This document shows positions 1-11,485 of a DNA stretch of 64,000 nt, piece after piece. The DNA is from Hymenopellis radicata (taxonomy: Eukaryota; Basidiomycota; Agaricomycetes; Agaricales; Physalacriaceae), in the NCBI GenBank assembly GCA_015501595.1, contig JADNRX010000011.1, positions 359,188-423,187 of the forward strand, written 5' to 3'. The translations under genes were made by a program, and so were the position numbers. A model generated the notes under the pieces. The model ran no database searches and was not told the origin of the DNA. It saw nothing but the letters and a program-made list of their open reading frames with translations. The number at the start of each line of letters is the position of its first letter. Positions within the stretch are counted from its first letter, which is position 1.

Positions 1-775
1 CGCTTCCAAACGTTCGTCCATTCCGGAGGAGAGCAGAGGGACTTGCGCAAGTTCAGAGCCGTATCATGAGAACGGAGGGACACCTTATATCCAGATCGTC
101 TGAGAATGTTGACCGGTCACTGTACGATAAGGGAAGAGCACATTCAAATTGCACATGTCGCCACCACTTCTCATCGGAAGGGGATTATCCTAAATAAGAG
201 CCTGGTGATGTCCATTGTCCCCGTTCCGGAGGAACTAGCGTCAAAGATGCTGTTTGGAGAAAACGTGTTGCGCGATCCATGAGGTACATGACAAAAGTGG
301 GCCGTGGATAGACGGACATCATCTGGAATCATATGCTTTGAATGGCCCAAGAGCCTTTACTGTAACGATATATCTGAAAACCGACTATGAGGATGAAGAT
401 GGTGAGAAAGGAGCGCTCCACAGGCGGGATATTTCCCTCAAAACCATGTACGCGCCGAGGAGGCTTTTGATCGCAGCATTGACTCGAACTACGATGTTTT
501 CATGATTCTTTGGCATAAATGCAGGCTTCATCACAGTCTTACTGAAAGCTAGTCCCGGGCCTATTCAGCTATTCAGACTTTGCTATAGGTAGGGCTTGCC
601 TCACCCTAGGGCCCAGGTCAAAGCGTAATCTGCCGTTTGCGGCGCGGCCCGATGCTGGCCCGATGCCCCCGATGATGTTTATTCCACCCTCTGACTAACG
701 TATGGGGTGATTCACCAGTCGTCCTTTACTATGACCTTCTAGACGAAATTCTGAGGGTAACATACTGCGATCATT
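1..775. other. 5' edge, no firmly supported gene
   Basis: I do not recognise a gene here. An open stretch at 254-505 on the plus strand reads like a coding exon (acidic and basic residues mixed, with a Y-E-D-E-D-G-E run) and could be the last exon of a gene that starts left of the window. No splice site or homology fixes it. The rest is probably the upstream region of the ferroportin-like gene. Confidence 0.3.
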
Positions 776-2594
776 ATGAGCGGCCTACCTGTTCAATGTC
801 CCGAGGACGCCCGGGATCCCCCGATTGAACTTGCGCAGAAGGATCGACTGGAGGAAGGACCGCTCTCGGAAACGTCACGCCATGTCTCTGCTCGCATCTC
901 GGGAGAACATGTATTGGAGCCGGTTGTGGGCACTGATACGGAGGGCATCGAAGACCCCCACCATCCACCCAGCGAACTTGATTTCCACGAAACAGTCTCG
1001 AAATCTCTCGAAATCCGATTATACACCTCTCACTTTCTCTCAACGTGGAACTCGCGCCTCTTCGAGTTCGCCGCCGTCCTCTTTCTAGCTTCAATCTTCC
1101 CGTCAACCCTCCTTCCTATGTCGGTATATGCTCTCGTCCGCAGTGGGGCCGCAATCTTGTTCGCCCAATTGATTGGAGGATTCATTGACAGTGGCGACCG
1201 TCTTTGGGTGGTCCGGACGTCCATTATCGGGCAGCGGCTCTCAGTAGTGGCCAGCTGTGGGCTTTTTTGGGTGCTGGAGCAGCATGGTCAGTGGATGGAT
1301 AAACGCCTCAGAAACGGACTGTTTGCAGCTACAGTTCTCTTCGCATGCGTCGAAAAGCTCTCCTCAATTACGAATCTGGTGTCTGTCGAAAGAGACTGGG
1401 TAAGAAGTTAGCTGGTCCTCCAGTAACAGGACGAAGATTCTTACTCCTGCAATTTAGGTTGTTATTATCACCGAGGGAAACGAATCTGCCCGTCGATGTT
1501 CGTACATGTTCCTGACTTACAGAGTGGGATGGCAGGCTAATTGCAACAGTGCTGAATGCTCGGATACGACGTATCGACCTTTTCTGCAAGCTAATGGGAC
1601 CGTTGGCTATCTCCTCTATAGCAATAACGTCGACTCTCGTCGCTATTTGGGCTACACTTGCCATGAGTCTCTCATCTGTTCTCATCGAATACATCTGTAT
1701 TGAACAGGTAAGCTGTCTTATTCGATCCAAGTTCCACAAATTGACCTGCTCATTGTGAGTGAAGGTATACAGAAAAGTACCTTCTTTGCGTTCATCACGA
1801 GAGGTGACGACTCAGACCTCACATGGGCGCTCCTCGCCTCCTCAAAGACCTACCCTAAGCACTAAGCTTCGGACAACAGCCCACCGCATCCTCCCCATCT
1901 CCTCTCTCCCTTTCTATATCCACCACTCCGCCTTCCTCCCCTCCTTTTCCCTCGCTCTCCTCTACCTCACAGTTCTCTCATTCTCGGGCCAAATGATCAC
2001 ATACCTCATCTCCGTTGGCTACAACCCACTGCACGTCGGCATCGCTCGCACAGTCAGCACGATCTTCGAGCTCAGCGCAACGTGGATCGCTCCGAAGCTA
2101 ATGCGACGCATTGGGGTTATTCGAGGAGGTATTTGGAGTCTTTGTTGGCAGATGATTTGGCTGGCAGGGGGGATCAGTTGGTTCTTTGCTGACTTTCACG
2201 GAAAGGGGACGAATAGTGCTATTTCTGCCACTGGACTTGCGGTTGGCGTTGCTCTCAGCCGTGTTGGGCTCTGGGGATATGATCTGTGTGCACAGAACAT
2301 TGTCCAAGATGTAAGCCGGCATTTATTATCATAGCTCGTCCCCTTTGCTGACATTTCGCACAAAAGGAAGTCGAATCAAACCTCCGCGGAACGTTCTCGA
2401 CTATCGAGGCATCGTTCCAAAACCTATTTGAGCTGCTTTCTTATGTGTCGACTATAATTTTCTCTCGGCCAGATCAGTTCCAGTGGCCTGTCGTTATCAG
2501 TGTCATAGCTGTATATTCTGCAGGCGGTCTGTACGCTTCTTTCGTGAGGAAGAGGCGTGGGCATCTCTTCCATCGCTTGCCCTTCACCTACTAG
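776..2594 (+). CDS. Ferroportin-like (SLC40A) metal exporter
   Basis: Predicted multi-pass membrane exporter of ferrous iron or a related divalent metal. The SLC40A pattern is clear: LYTSHFLSTWNSRLFEFAA in the first helix, the SLLPMSVYALVRSG-like loop, an R-D-W-V-V segment, N-A-R-I-R-R-I-D before helix 4, and the C-terminal half V-G-I-A-R-T-V-S-T. Five exons join cleanly: 776-1399, 1458-1497, 1550-1707, 1765-2310 and 2367-2594, giving 531 residues. Family members are about 550-570. The first 75 residues are a hydrophilic, acidic cytoplasmic tail. Intron 2 (1498-1549) ends with a CTAAT branch-like site and CAACAG; a shorter intron choice there was rejected. The gene converges on the Kelch gene, with 125 bp between stops. 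The family is confident; the metal and the membrane are inference. Confidence 0.88.
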
Positions 2595-2719
2595 GAGTCT
2601 TGCATCCCAACGGTATTTGTTGACTAGTAGAGGCCGTTCTGTTGTGCAAAGTTCTTTGCTATTGCTGATATCGCTATGTTTTCATACTAGTAGAGCATCA
2701 TCTTCGTACAAATGACAAA

Positions 2720-3781
2720 CTAGAAAAATTGCAACTTCCAAACATCGCCAAGCCTCGAGTTATCTTCTGCAAGTCCTCCATGAACGATGACAGCATACTT
2801 ATCCTTGGTCACATCCGCACCAAACCAGCCTCTGGGTGCAGGTCCGTCGCCCTCTGGTTCTATCTTAGCCCACTTCCTGTGTCCTACATCAAATGCCCAC
2901 ACGTCACCGAGCATCTTTCCTGCACCAGCATGCCCCAATGCACTTGGGTCTCTCTCGCCGAACATGGTCAGGAGATGCCATTGCTCCTGAACCTTGACCG
3001 CGACCAGAGCCGAAACGCTGCGTGGCTCAGGTCCTTGGACGCCATTTGGTTCGTATGATACGGAAGACCACACAGCTTCGCCAAGGTCAAATATATCTAG
3101 AGATCCTCCCTGCTCGGCTTTCCCATCGAAGCCGTTCATTCTGTAGAGCTTCCCATCGCAGACGGTGATGGAGGCTCCTCCGCGTGCGGGTGAAGGCGCT
3201 TCTGGCAGCTCCGTCCATGTTCTAGATCTGACATTAAAAGCCCATAGGTCCGCGAGGCGGCCTGTCTCCGGACATCCTGCATGAACAAAAATAGTATCTT
3301 TGTCATCCGATGCGACGCAGTGGTAACTGCGCCCAACAGGAAAGGACGCGAAGGGGTCTCTGGGCTCAATGAGATCCCAGAGGCCTTGACTAGTATGATA
3401 ACGCCAGATGGCGCCTTTCTCTTCGAGGGGAGCCATTTCGAGGCCTCCCCGCCCTGAGAAGAGAGAAAAAGCATCGCCAATGACGGCACTCGAGGTTCCG
3501 ACGCGAGGCGACGGTGAAGATGTCGGGGCAGGGATCGTCTTGATGGCTGCTGCGGCATCACCACGGGAAGATGGGTGAATCGATGCGCATATATTCAGTA
3601 TATACAGACATCGACCTCGATATGGTCGATCTGATTGTCGATCAGATTGTCGAGGACTTCTGGGTACAAGCTCTCCGCCAAAGATATACGCCCGATTGTC
3701 GATCACAGAGATAGATTGGGACGAGCGCTGAAGGCGCGCACCCAAAGCCAGGCGAGTCCAAGTGCCTGATACGCCTGGCAT
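2720..3781 (-). CDS. Kelch-repeat beta-propeller protein
   Basis: Cytosolic Kelch propeller, probably a six-blade protein of the nitrile-specifier/Tea1 type. Blades are visible as Y-I-F-G-G-E, D-x-W-A-F-N-V-x-x-x-x-W-T-E-L, L-Y-R-M-N-G-F-D-G, D-V-W-A-F-D-V-x-x-x-K-W and a final V-I-V-H-G-G-L-A..L-G-D-V-W-K-L. I chose the ATG at 3781 because M-P-G-V-S-G-T-W-T-R-L is the usual opening of this fungal family; the open frame runs 23 codons further upstream without family similarity. The linker after blade 1 is odd: a 12-13 bp tandem repeat lies at about 3620-3655, and the reading suggests an intron at 3550-3605 plus one extra base near 3658. Its biochemical role is not known from the sequence. Confidence 0.75.
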   Translation of the reverse strand: MPGVSGTWTRLALGARLQRSSQSISVIDNRAYIFGGELVPRSPRQSDRQSDRPYRGRCLYILNICASIHPSSRGDAAAAIKTIPAPTSSPSPRVGTSSAVIGDAFSLFSGRGGLEMAPLEEKGAIWRYHTSQGLWDLIEPRDPFASFPVGRSYHCVASDDKDTIFVHAGCPETGRLADLWAFNVRSRTWTELPEAPSPARGGASITVCDGKLYRMNGFDGKAEQGGSLDIFDLGEAVWSSVSYEPNGVQGPEPRSVSALVAVKVQEQWHLLTMFGERDPSALGHAGAGKMLGDVWAFDVGHRKWAKIEPEGDGPAPRGWFGADVTKDKYAVIVHGGLAEDNSRLGDVWKLQFF

Positions 3782-4346
3782 TGAATATTGATGTTCAGGT
3801 AATTCTGGTGCTACTGTTTGGCCGTGGTGAAAGGAGGGAAGAAGTCGCAAGCATCTTCACGGAACTGATTTCGGCCGCTTTTATTTGGCTTTTATACTCT
3901 GAAGCTCTCGACCATTCTTGGCATGACTGCGAGGGTTCCACAACTTGAATATTGATTCCAGTCGTGCCTGAAGGCTTCAAATCCAAGTGTCGGAGCATGC
4001 AAGCTCATAGTTCCATTCTCAGGCTCTCCTCGAATCCACGGTAAGGCCAGACGTTGTTGATGGGTAAAGGTAAGGAGTAAGAGGTGGGCGTTCTAATTCT
4101 ATTCAGGCTTGCAGAGCTGAGAAATACATCCTGTCTTCAAAAGCGATCTACAGATGACGGGAAAGGTAATTATCAAAAGTAAACAGACGTGCTAACATAG
4201 AAAGAAACGAGGAAAGCATTGAGTGTAGTGAAGAAATCAAAAAAATTGCGTGGTAAGTAGTCGGTACCTGAATTGAAACAGTGAAATCGTAAAAATCATT
4301 AAATCGGCCAGTCCGTGCCACTTGAGGCCTGCCTTCTCCTTGCGCC

Positions 4347-7300
4347 TTACATGACTACGCACCACCTACCCTTTTTGGCCTTGGCTTCGTCTTCATCCTC
4401 TTCGTCAGAATCGTCGCCGCTTGTTTCGCTATCAGCGGTGATAGGTGCAGGCTCATCGGGAGACGTTTGCTGCGTCTCGGTCTGAGGTTTGGACGGGGTG
4501 AATTCTCCCAGAGCGTTATCTGTTGATGTTCTTCCTTCGGGTTGTGGTTTGGCGAACCAGCCACCTGGGAAGAACCGAGAGGACGTGGTCGATTCGAGAC
4601 GTGCCCTTGCTGTTGGCGTGTCATTTATCGTATCAAGGGAGGTCACAACGGACTGCGCGTCGTCATCGACCGCGGCAGGGAATGGTGTTGAATCACTGGT
4701 TGACGCAAGTGGTTCAAGTTTGTAATCACTTTCGATCTCCAAGGTATGTGGTTTCGGAGAAGGAGTCCCCTGGTTTGTGACGGAGTAGGAAGGCGTCCAA
4801 AGAGAAGGTGAACTTTCTGCGACGAGCGACTGTATATGGGCGGCGTTACTTATGTGTAGGGCAAAATGTAAGAGAACGTACGTGTTCTCGCGAAGAGGAT
4901 GTCACATCTGCAGGGTCCGCCACAGTGATAGGTTCCAGCAAGTCGGCTTGCTCAACGAGAGGCGTACCAGGACCTTGCTGCAAGACAGAGTAAGAGGGAG
5001 TCCACGGTCGTTCAATTTCTTTGGTCGTCTCTTGACTGGCATTCAAGAACTAAGGAAGAGTAAACTGAACGTACCATAGTAGAGGTACAAACAACGTACC
5101 TGAGATTCGTTGATACCAGCGGTGGACGCGCGAATGGCTTTGGGAGCAAACGGCTCTATGATCTCGCTTTCCATTTCTTCGCTCGCTGTGGGATCCGCGA
5201 GAATCGACTTTTCGACACTGTCGTTCTCGACCGCCGATTCCGAACTTGGTTCTGGCGTGCCAGGACCTTGCTGAGTAACAGAGTAGGAGGGTGTCCATGG
5301 CCGCTCGACTTGTGGCGCATCCAAAAACTATCCAAAATTTAATGATAAGCACTACCCAAGTCATAGCTGCGCACCTCAGGTTTATCGAGAGACGCCAGTG
5401 CTTCGATGTTGATTTCCTTAGCGACGTCTTCATCGGTAGATATTTCTGTCGCCCCGATAGCATTGAGTTCCTCCTCGATGACGCCTACAGATGGTATTTC
5501 TGAGGTAGCGGTTGATTCTTCAGGCGCAACAACGTCAGACGTATCAAGTTCGACCGACTCAGTGCTCTGGACATAGCAAATCAATGACATGGCGACGAGA
5601 CGAATGGAAGCCTTCAACTACCTTGATGTCTCCTTCAGCTCCAACAACATACGCCGGTTCGTCTGCGTTCTGCGTCGCTGAGGGTGGATTCACAATATCA
5701 CTGTCCTCGATATGCTCTGGTTGTACCGTGTCATTGAATGTTTCCGGTACGACGTCCTAGTTGTAGACATGAGATGAGGCAGGCAATATGCGATGATGCG
5801 AAAGTACCTCGATTTCTATGTCAGTGTCGGATTTGGATACGTCCACCGATTCGTTTGCTTGCAAGGAATCAAGGGGCTGAGTGTCCTCGGCGGACTCTGG
5901 TTGCGCTGTGTCATTGAAAGCCTCAAACGTCTCCGTACTCGAAGACGTTACAGCCTGAACACGGAATTAGTAAGGTTAAGAGTCATTCGAGGAGTCATAC
6001 CGCGACCACTACATCTGCAGAAGTGATACCCTCTTGAGTGACCGAAACATCAGCGGGTGCTTCGCTGTCAACAACGGTGACATCATCCACATTCTCCTCA
6101 GGAATTTCAGAGCTTTCCAGTTCCGCTGCGGGCTGCATAGGACTGCCTTGAACAGACACCGAGTACGACGGGGTCCATGGTGACTTCGGTCTTTCGCCTT
6201 CAGAAACAAGTGCCTGCTTTGAACGTGAGTATTACGAACTGAAGACGATCAGGTTGTTCGTGTAACCAACTCACGTCTGATATGGTGTCGCCAGACTCTT
6301 CACCGGGTGTAACAGACACAACTGGAACCTCTTGGACATCTGTCGCGTCTGAAATCTCGTTGTCTGAAATGTCCTCTTCTGCCGTCAAACCTGGTCCTTG
6401 ACTCGTCACGCTATACGACGGCGTCCAAGGCGATTTAGGACGTTCGATTTGTGATGCAGGTGTGAGTAAAGGTTGCTCAGCCTCAGCCTGTAATGTATGG
6501 GCAACGGTAGGAAGAGGGCATTGAACACACTTACGGATGTGAAGGAATTTTCTGACGCTTGGAAGCTTTCGTCCTGGTTGAGAAAGAAGTCAGCGATGCA
6601 AGGCAAGTAAACTCCAAACGCACTGGAATAACAATATCGGCAATACTCGGCTTCGTGTGGAGATCATCTTCAAGAGTTTCGGCAACGCGCGCTTCAGAAG
6701 GTGATTCAGCTAGACAAAACAATGTTCACGTTTCCGTTACCAATTTTGCAAAGTTGAACAAACTTACCCGCCGGTATTGAGGTGACATCCTCAGCATATA
6801 CAGCTACGTCAGAGACCTCGTCAGTAGACTCTGCGGCATTTTCTACAGGGACCGGAGGTGCAGCTTCGTCGACATCAGCAGAGTTCTCGATGGGTGGCAA
6901 GGTGTCATCGGCGGTGGCTGGGTGGAGGACAGCGTCTGCTAAGTTTGCGGGAGACTGATCTTCTACATGTATAATCAGACCAACAGAAAACTCGTGTAGT
7001 CCTATGGGTTACATACCGAAACTTGTGGACGCTTGTTCAGCATTTTCTTCAAGGGCTTGAATCTCACTGCTTTCGGAGAGAAGTTCCACTGAAAGCAAAA
7101 GTCGTTAATTGTGAATCATTGATAGGCTTGAAAGTTGGTACCTGGACCCGTCGACTCAACTAAACACGAAAGAAGTTAGGCCACGGATCCACTGTTAGGA
7201 AAATGAAAGATACCTGAAGGAGCAGAGTGTTCTGCAATGGTCGAAGATTCAGCTAACCATTATGTCAATTTTCACTCATGTTCGAAAACGTGAACAAGCG

Positions 7301-10300
7301 TACACTCTTGGTGCCCAGGAGCTGCAAGGGGGGGTTCCTCAGCGGCTACGAGTACTGTCATCAACACCGTTAGGAGTTAAAACCTTCATTACATCGTTAG
7401 AGGTGACATACTGTCATTGGAGTCACTCGTTATTTCCTCAGCCGAGGTTTCCGCTGCTACCAACCTTTAGCACTACCACACCTATGATGAATACTTAAGG
7501 ACATACCTAGAATCGTATCACCAGCCTGCTCTGTGTTAGTTGCTTGTATAGCAAGCTCAGAAGCATCATCGATGGTGGGCACTTCGCCTGCTGGCTCCAG
7601 GCTCGAAGTGGGAATGTGATCCGCTACCTCCGCCTCCTCTGCAGGTACCGAAGCAGGGTCCTCCTGAGTGCTTGATTCCTGAACGCCACTAGTGGCCTCA
7701 AGGGAAATTATGTCGGTAACTGAAGTATCGACGCCGAACTCGTTGACTAAGGGAGTTACTTCCTCAACGACATCAGGAGTAGCATCCTCGACTGGAACAG
7801 TATCATCTTCAACAACTGCTGATTCGAGCGTAGGCTCAGGACCTTCTACAATAGAGTTAACACCCGAGAATCGATATTCAATGTGACGTACCGGTTACTT
7901 CCTCAACGACGTCAGGAGTAACATCCTCGACTGGAACAGTATCATCTTCAACAACTGCTGATTCGAGCGTAGGCTCAGGACCTTCTACAACAGAGTTAAC
8001 ACGCGAGAATCGATATCGATTCAATGTGACGTACCGGTTACTTCCTCAACGACATCAGGAGTAACATCCTCGACTGGAACAGTGTCATCTTCAGCAACTG
8101 CTGATTCGAGCGTAGGCTCAGGACCTTCTACAACAGAGTTAACATCCGAGAATCGATATTCAATGTGACGTACCAGTTACTTCCTCCACGACATCAGGAG
8201 TAGCATCCTCGACTGGAACAGTGTCATCTTCAGCAACTGCTGATTCGAGCGTAGGCTCAGGACCTTCTACAACAGAGTTAACATCCGAGAATCGATATTC
8301 AATGTGACGTACCGGTTACTTCCTCAACGACATCAGGAGTAACATCCTCGACTGGAACAGTATCATCTTCAACAACTGCTAATTCGAGCGTAGGCTCAGG
8401 ACCTTCTACAACAGAGTTAACACGCGAGAATCGATATCGAATCAATGTGACGTACCGAAGACAGTCGATGACTGCGCAATTTCCTCGACAACTTCTTCAC
8501 TGCTCGGTTCGGGGAGAAGCTCATCTGAATAAGATTGGTGAATCCTGAATTGATATTTTGACAGGCAAGCGCATACCTGGAACTTGTTCAATGACCAAGG
8601 TTTCAACTAAGCAATAGAATTGTCGGAATTGAACCCTATATAAATCAAACAAGAACACGCACCTGGTGGAAACGCGTTCTCTGCAGTGACCAGGGATTCC
8701 GAGGCTGAAAATCAAGTCAGCTTCAATCGTGGCATGAAGAAAGAGGTAAAAGCCATACCTTCAGTTACCGCTGAAGCTGGAACCTGATTTTCTTCAGCGC
8801 TCACGAGCTCAACTACAAACCTTGTCACAACGACAACCAATCGCACATAATCGCAACCATACCATCCGTGTCCTCAGATGTCTCCGCAGTGATCGTCTCC
8901 ACTATACCAAGTTATGAGCATTCGCCACGGGTGTTTTGAACGACGTACCCGAACTCTCTTCCACAGTGGTTTGCAAAGGAGTCTCTTCTATAAGGGGTTC
9001 AGATGCGTTCTCAACGACGGAGACCTCGTCCGTTAACTCTGTTTTCTCAATGACAAGGGGAACTTCCGCAACGTCTGTAGAAGTTTCCTCGAGAACTTCA
9101 GTTTGTTCAATGCCAGCCTCTGTGTCGTCTTCCAGCACCGAGGCGACTTCCTGATCCGGCGCTGAGATCGATTCGGCCAGATTGTCCACTACAACGGGGG
9201 TGTCCGCTTTACACAATTAGTAACAGCCCCAACATAAGTGAATAAAGACATACCCATACTCTCTTCAATAAATGGCTTAACGTCATCTTCAACAGATTCA
9301 GGAGCGTTCCCGGCGACGGCTGGCTCTTCGTCCTCAATGACAAGCGGAGCTTCTACTGCAACACCTACAGAGTCATTCTCGACGGGGTCGGCCTGCGGCT
9401 CCACTTGAGTTACCAAAACGACTTCTTGAACTGCTGGTGTTGTCGACTCAGCTGGAGTTTCTGCTATATACGCTAATGAGCATTGAAAACCATCATCTAT
9501 CGAGAACATACCTAAACCCTCTTCCGAAGCTGCTCCGGGAAGGACCACTTCTACGACAGTTTCAGAAGCGCCATCGGCGGTAGACGGGTCATCCTGTGGC
9601 TCTGCTTCCTCCTTGACAAGCGGACATACTTCGACGACTTCGGCTTGCGTAGTGTCGACCTCCGGCTCCTGTGTAGTGACCGGCTCAACCGGAATTTCCG
9701 CTACACACAGCTGTGAGCACTCATAATGGACCTGAACAGGAACATACCCAAACTCTCTTGCGTAACCGCTACAGGAACATCCTCTTCTGTAACGGAGTCA
9801 GGAGCATTTTCGACGGAGGGCAGGTCGTCCACTGGCTCTGCTTCCTGAATGACAAGAGGAGCTTCTGGGGCGACATCTTCAGAGTCATTGCCGACGACTT
9901 GGGAAACCTCACTGCCAGCCGTTGCCTCAATTCCAGTCTCCAAAGGAGACTCTTCATCCGCGACTGAGTTCTGAAGATCATGGGAAACCGTGAAGTCATC
10001 TTCTTGGGTAATCGAAACCTCAACGACAGGTTCGTTGACTGCAGTATCCACTTCCTCTGGGTCTTGTAACGTGACTCCCTCATCCGGAGAGCCCTGCGTA
10101 CCGGCAACGGCGGGCGAGATAATGTCCTGAGAGCCAGCGAAACGCTCCTCCGATTCAGCAGGAGAATCGTTCGTAACGTTTTCCACAACTTCAGCTGATT
10201 CGACCGCTGCCTGGGCGACGGGAATTATCTCCTGAAGTTGGTTCTCGAGGAGTGGATCTGCTGCGGCTTCCAGCGATTCTTCGACCGTAACGGGAACTGC

Positions 10301-11485
10301 AGCCTCTTCGACTGGGGAGTCGTGTATAGAGAGCAAAATGGCTTCCTCAGGAACCGGGGTGATTGTCTCGGTAGTGGGGGTATCCTGTTGCAAAATAGCC
10401 TGTTCTGCGTCGGTATCAGGTTCCTTTGGCAGGACATGCACTTCCTCGAGGGAAACGGGTTGTTCAACGGCGATCAATGAAGGGGTCTCGGCCTCAACCA
10501 CAGGTGTAGAGGCAGAATTTTCATCGACGTGCACTGGGACAGGAATGTCTTCGACAAGAGCGTCAATCTGCTCCATGATCGCTTCCTCGGGGATAACAGA
10601 GGACACGGCAGGAGCGAGCACTGGCGACAGCGTTTGGTCAATGGGTGAAGATGCCTGCACGTCGACACTGGCACTTGGTGGGTCGACTGGGACAGGAGAC
10701 TCGAATTCAGGATCCCAGACGAGGGAGACGGTGTAAGTATATCTGTTTGGGGAGGCGGAAGAGGCGCGACCACTGCCGGAGAAGCGACAGCTTCAGACTC
10801 TTTTGAGGACACGTCAATCAAAACCTACAGACCAAAAATCAGTAGGGCGAGAGGAAAAAGCATCGTTAACGCACGTCTTGGGTTCCATGTGTCGATACTT
10901 CTGCGCTAGACTGCATGTATGGTCAGGTTGGTCGGTGGTACAGAGACGAATAACGCGCCTCATCGTCTAATGGGACATCCTTCGCTACGACCTCTTTGTC
11001 GGTCTATCATACACGTCAGCAAATCGCCAGGAGAGGCTGGTAACCTCGCTTACCTCGACCACATCAGGTCTCCCGACTTGGTCCTGTGGCGCTTCCTCCT
11101 CTACGACCTGTGACTAAATGAATTGAGACTTTATTAGACCTCCAATATAGGGTAACTGACAGGTTCTGGGTTTGCGTCGTCGCTGTCGGCAGAGAGCGGA
11201 GGCGAGGCATTGGACACGAACTGAAAGGAACACAGAAAAATTCCGTTAAAACACGGCACAATGAAAGGCAGACGGTATCGAAAGAAGGGCAAAAGGGATA
11301 CCACAAGTTGGTCAACGCACCTTTTCTCCCGTAGGTGACGCGACTCTGTCGTTATCCGTCGTCTCCAATTCTAATGCCTTGCCAACGATATCGAGCACGC
11401 TGGCGTCCACGATAGAGTCCTGTCCACCGAAGTTTAGGACCTCTGAAAGCCCGTCCGGTTGGGGGGCTACGAGAGTGGTAGCCAT
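4347..11485 (-). CDS. Giant acidic repeat protein with C-terminal CaaX box
   Basis: I do not recognise this family. The start is ATG at 11485 (MATTLVAPQPDGLSEVLNF); the frame extends upstream only with a GTG codon. The gene is cut into dozens of short exons by introns of about 46-55 nt, and the product, roughly 1,700 residues by inference, is rich in Glu, Val, Pro, Ser, Thr and Asp. Three repeat zones follow in order: exons with the core A-P-L-V-I-x-x-x-E-P (8.9-10 kb), five near-identical 31-residue exons (7755-8457), and at least five copies of the motif P-W-T-P-S-Y-S-V-x-x-Q-G (4.76-6.44 kb). The last exon has an acidic, then lysine-rich tail and ends G-R-W-C-V-V-M, a CaaX prenylation signal with Met favouring farnesyl. 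No enzyme domain is visible. The likely picture is a disordered, lipid-anchored tether or scaffold. The exact exon map in 6.5-7.7 kb and 10.6-11.3 kb is uncertain, and one base seems missing at 10710-10711. Confidence 0.7.
4760..6435 (-). repeat. Five dispersed PWTPSYSV-motif exons
   Basis: Five separate exons of the giant gene carry P-W-T-P-S-Y-S-V (first copy L-W-T-P-S-Y-S-V) followed by x-x-Q-G: at about 4780-4805, 4985-5010, 5275-5305, 6160-6190 and 6405-6435. Three to four also share E-R-P before it and G-P-G-T-P after it. DNA between copies is diverged while the motif is kept, so it looks selected rather than freshly duplicated. Confidence 0.75.
7755..8457 (-). repeat. Five-copy tandem exon-plus-intron duplication
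   Basis: Units begin at 7755, 7894, 8037, 8176 and 8315, with lengths 139, 143, 139, 139 and 143 bp. Copies differ by a few bases plus a 4-bp length difference in the intron. Read on the minus strand, each unit is a 93-nt exon (31 codons, starting E-G-P-E-P-T-L-E-S-A-V-V-E-D-D) and a 46-50 nt intron with GTACGT donor and TTGTAG acceptor. In the copy at 7846-7984, for example, the intron is 7846-7891 and the exon 7892-7984. All introns are phase 1, so the exon is symmetric and any copy number keeps the frame. Confidence 0.93.
8900..9760 (-). repeat. Older, diverged exon-intron repeat family
   Basis: Successive exons end in E-S-S-G, E-S-M-G, E-G-L-G and E-S-L-G just before introns that start GTAYGT. 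These introns lie at about 8900-8947, 9207-9254, 9463-9512 and 9701-9749. Three of the four introns share a TGCTCA/GCTCA segment about 20 nt before the acceptor. The exons share A-P-L-V-I-x-x-x-E-P and S-V-E-N-A-P-type blocks. This looks like an earlier round of the same exon duplication process. Confidence 0.6.

Noticed and set aside
1485..1549. A 21-31 nt intron ending at TTACAG (about 1525) in the ferroportin-like gene
   Set aside because: Too short. A 52-nt intron (1498-1549) with good ends gives E-S-A-R-R-L-L-N-A-R-I-R-R and closes the gene exactly to 531 residues.
7692..7886. Plus-strand open frame across the repeat array (Ser/Thr/Val-rich)
   Set aside because: It is the complement of the real minus-strand exons; no splice or family support on the plus strand.
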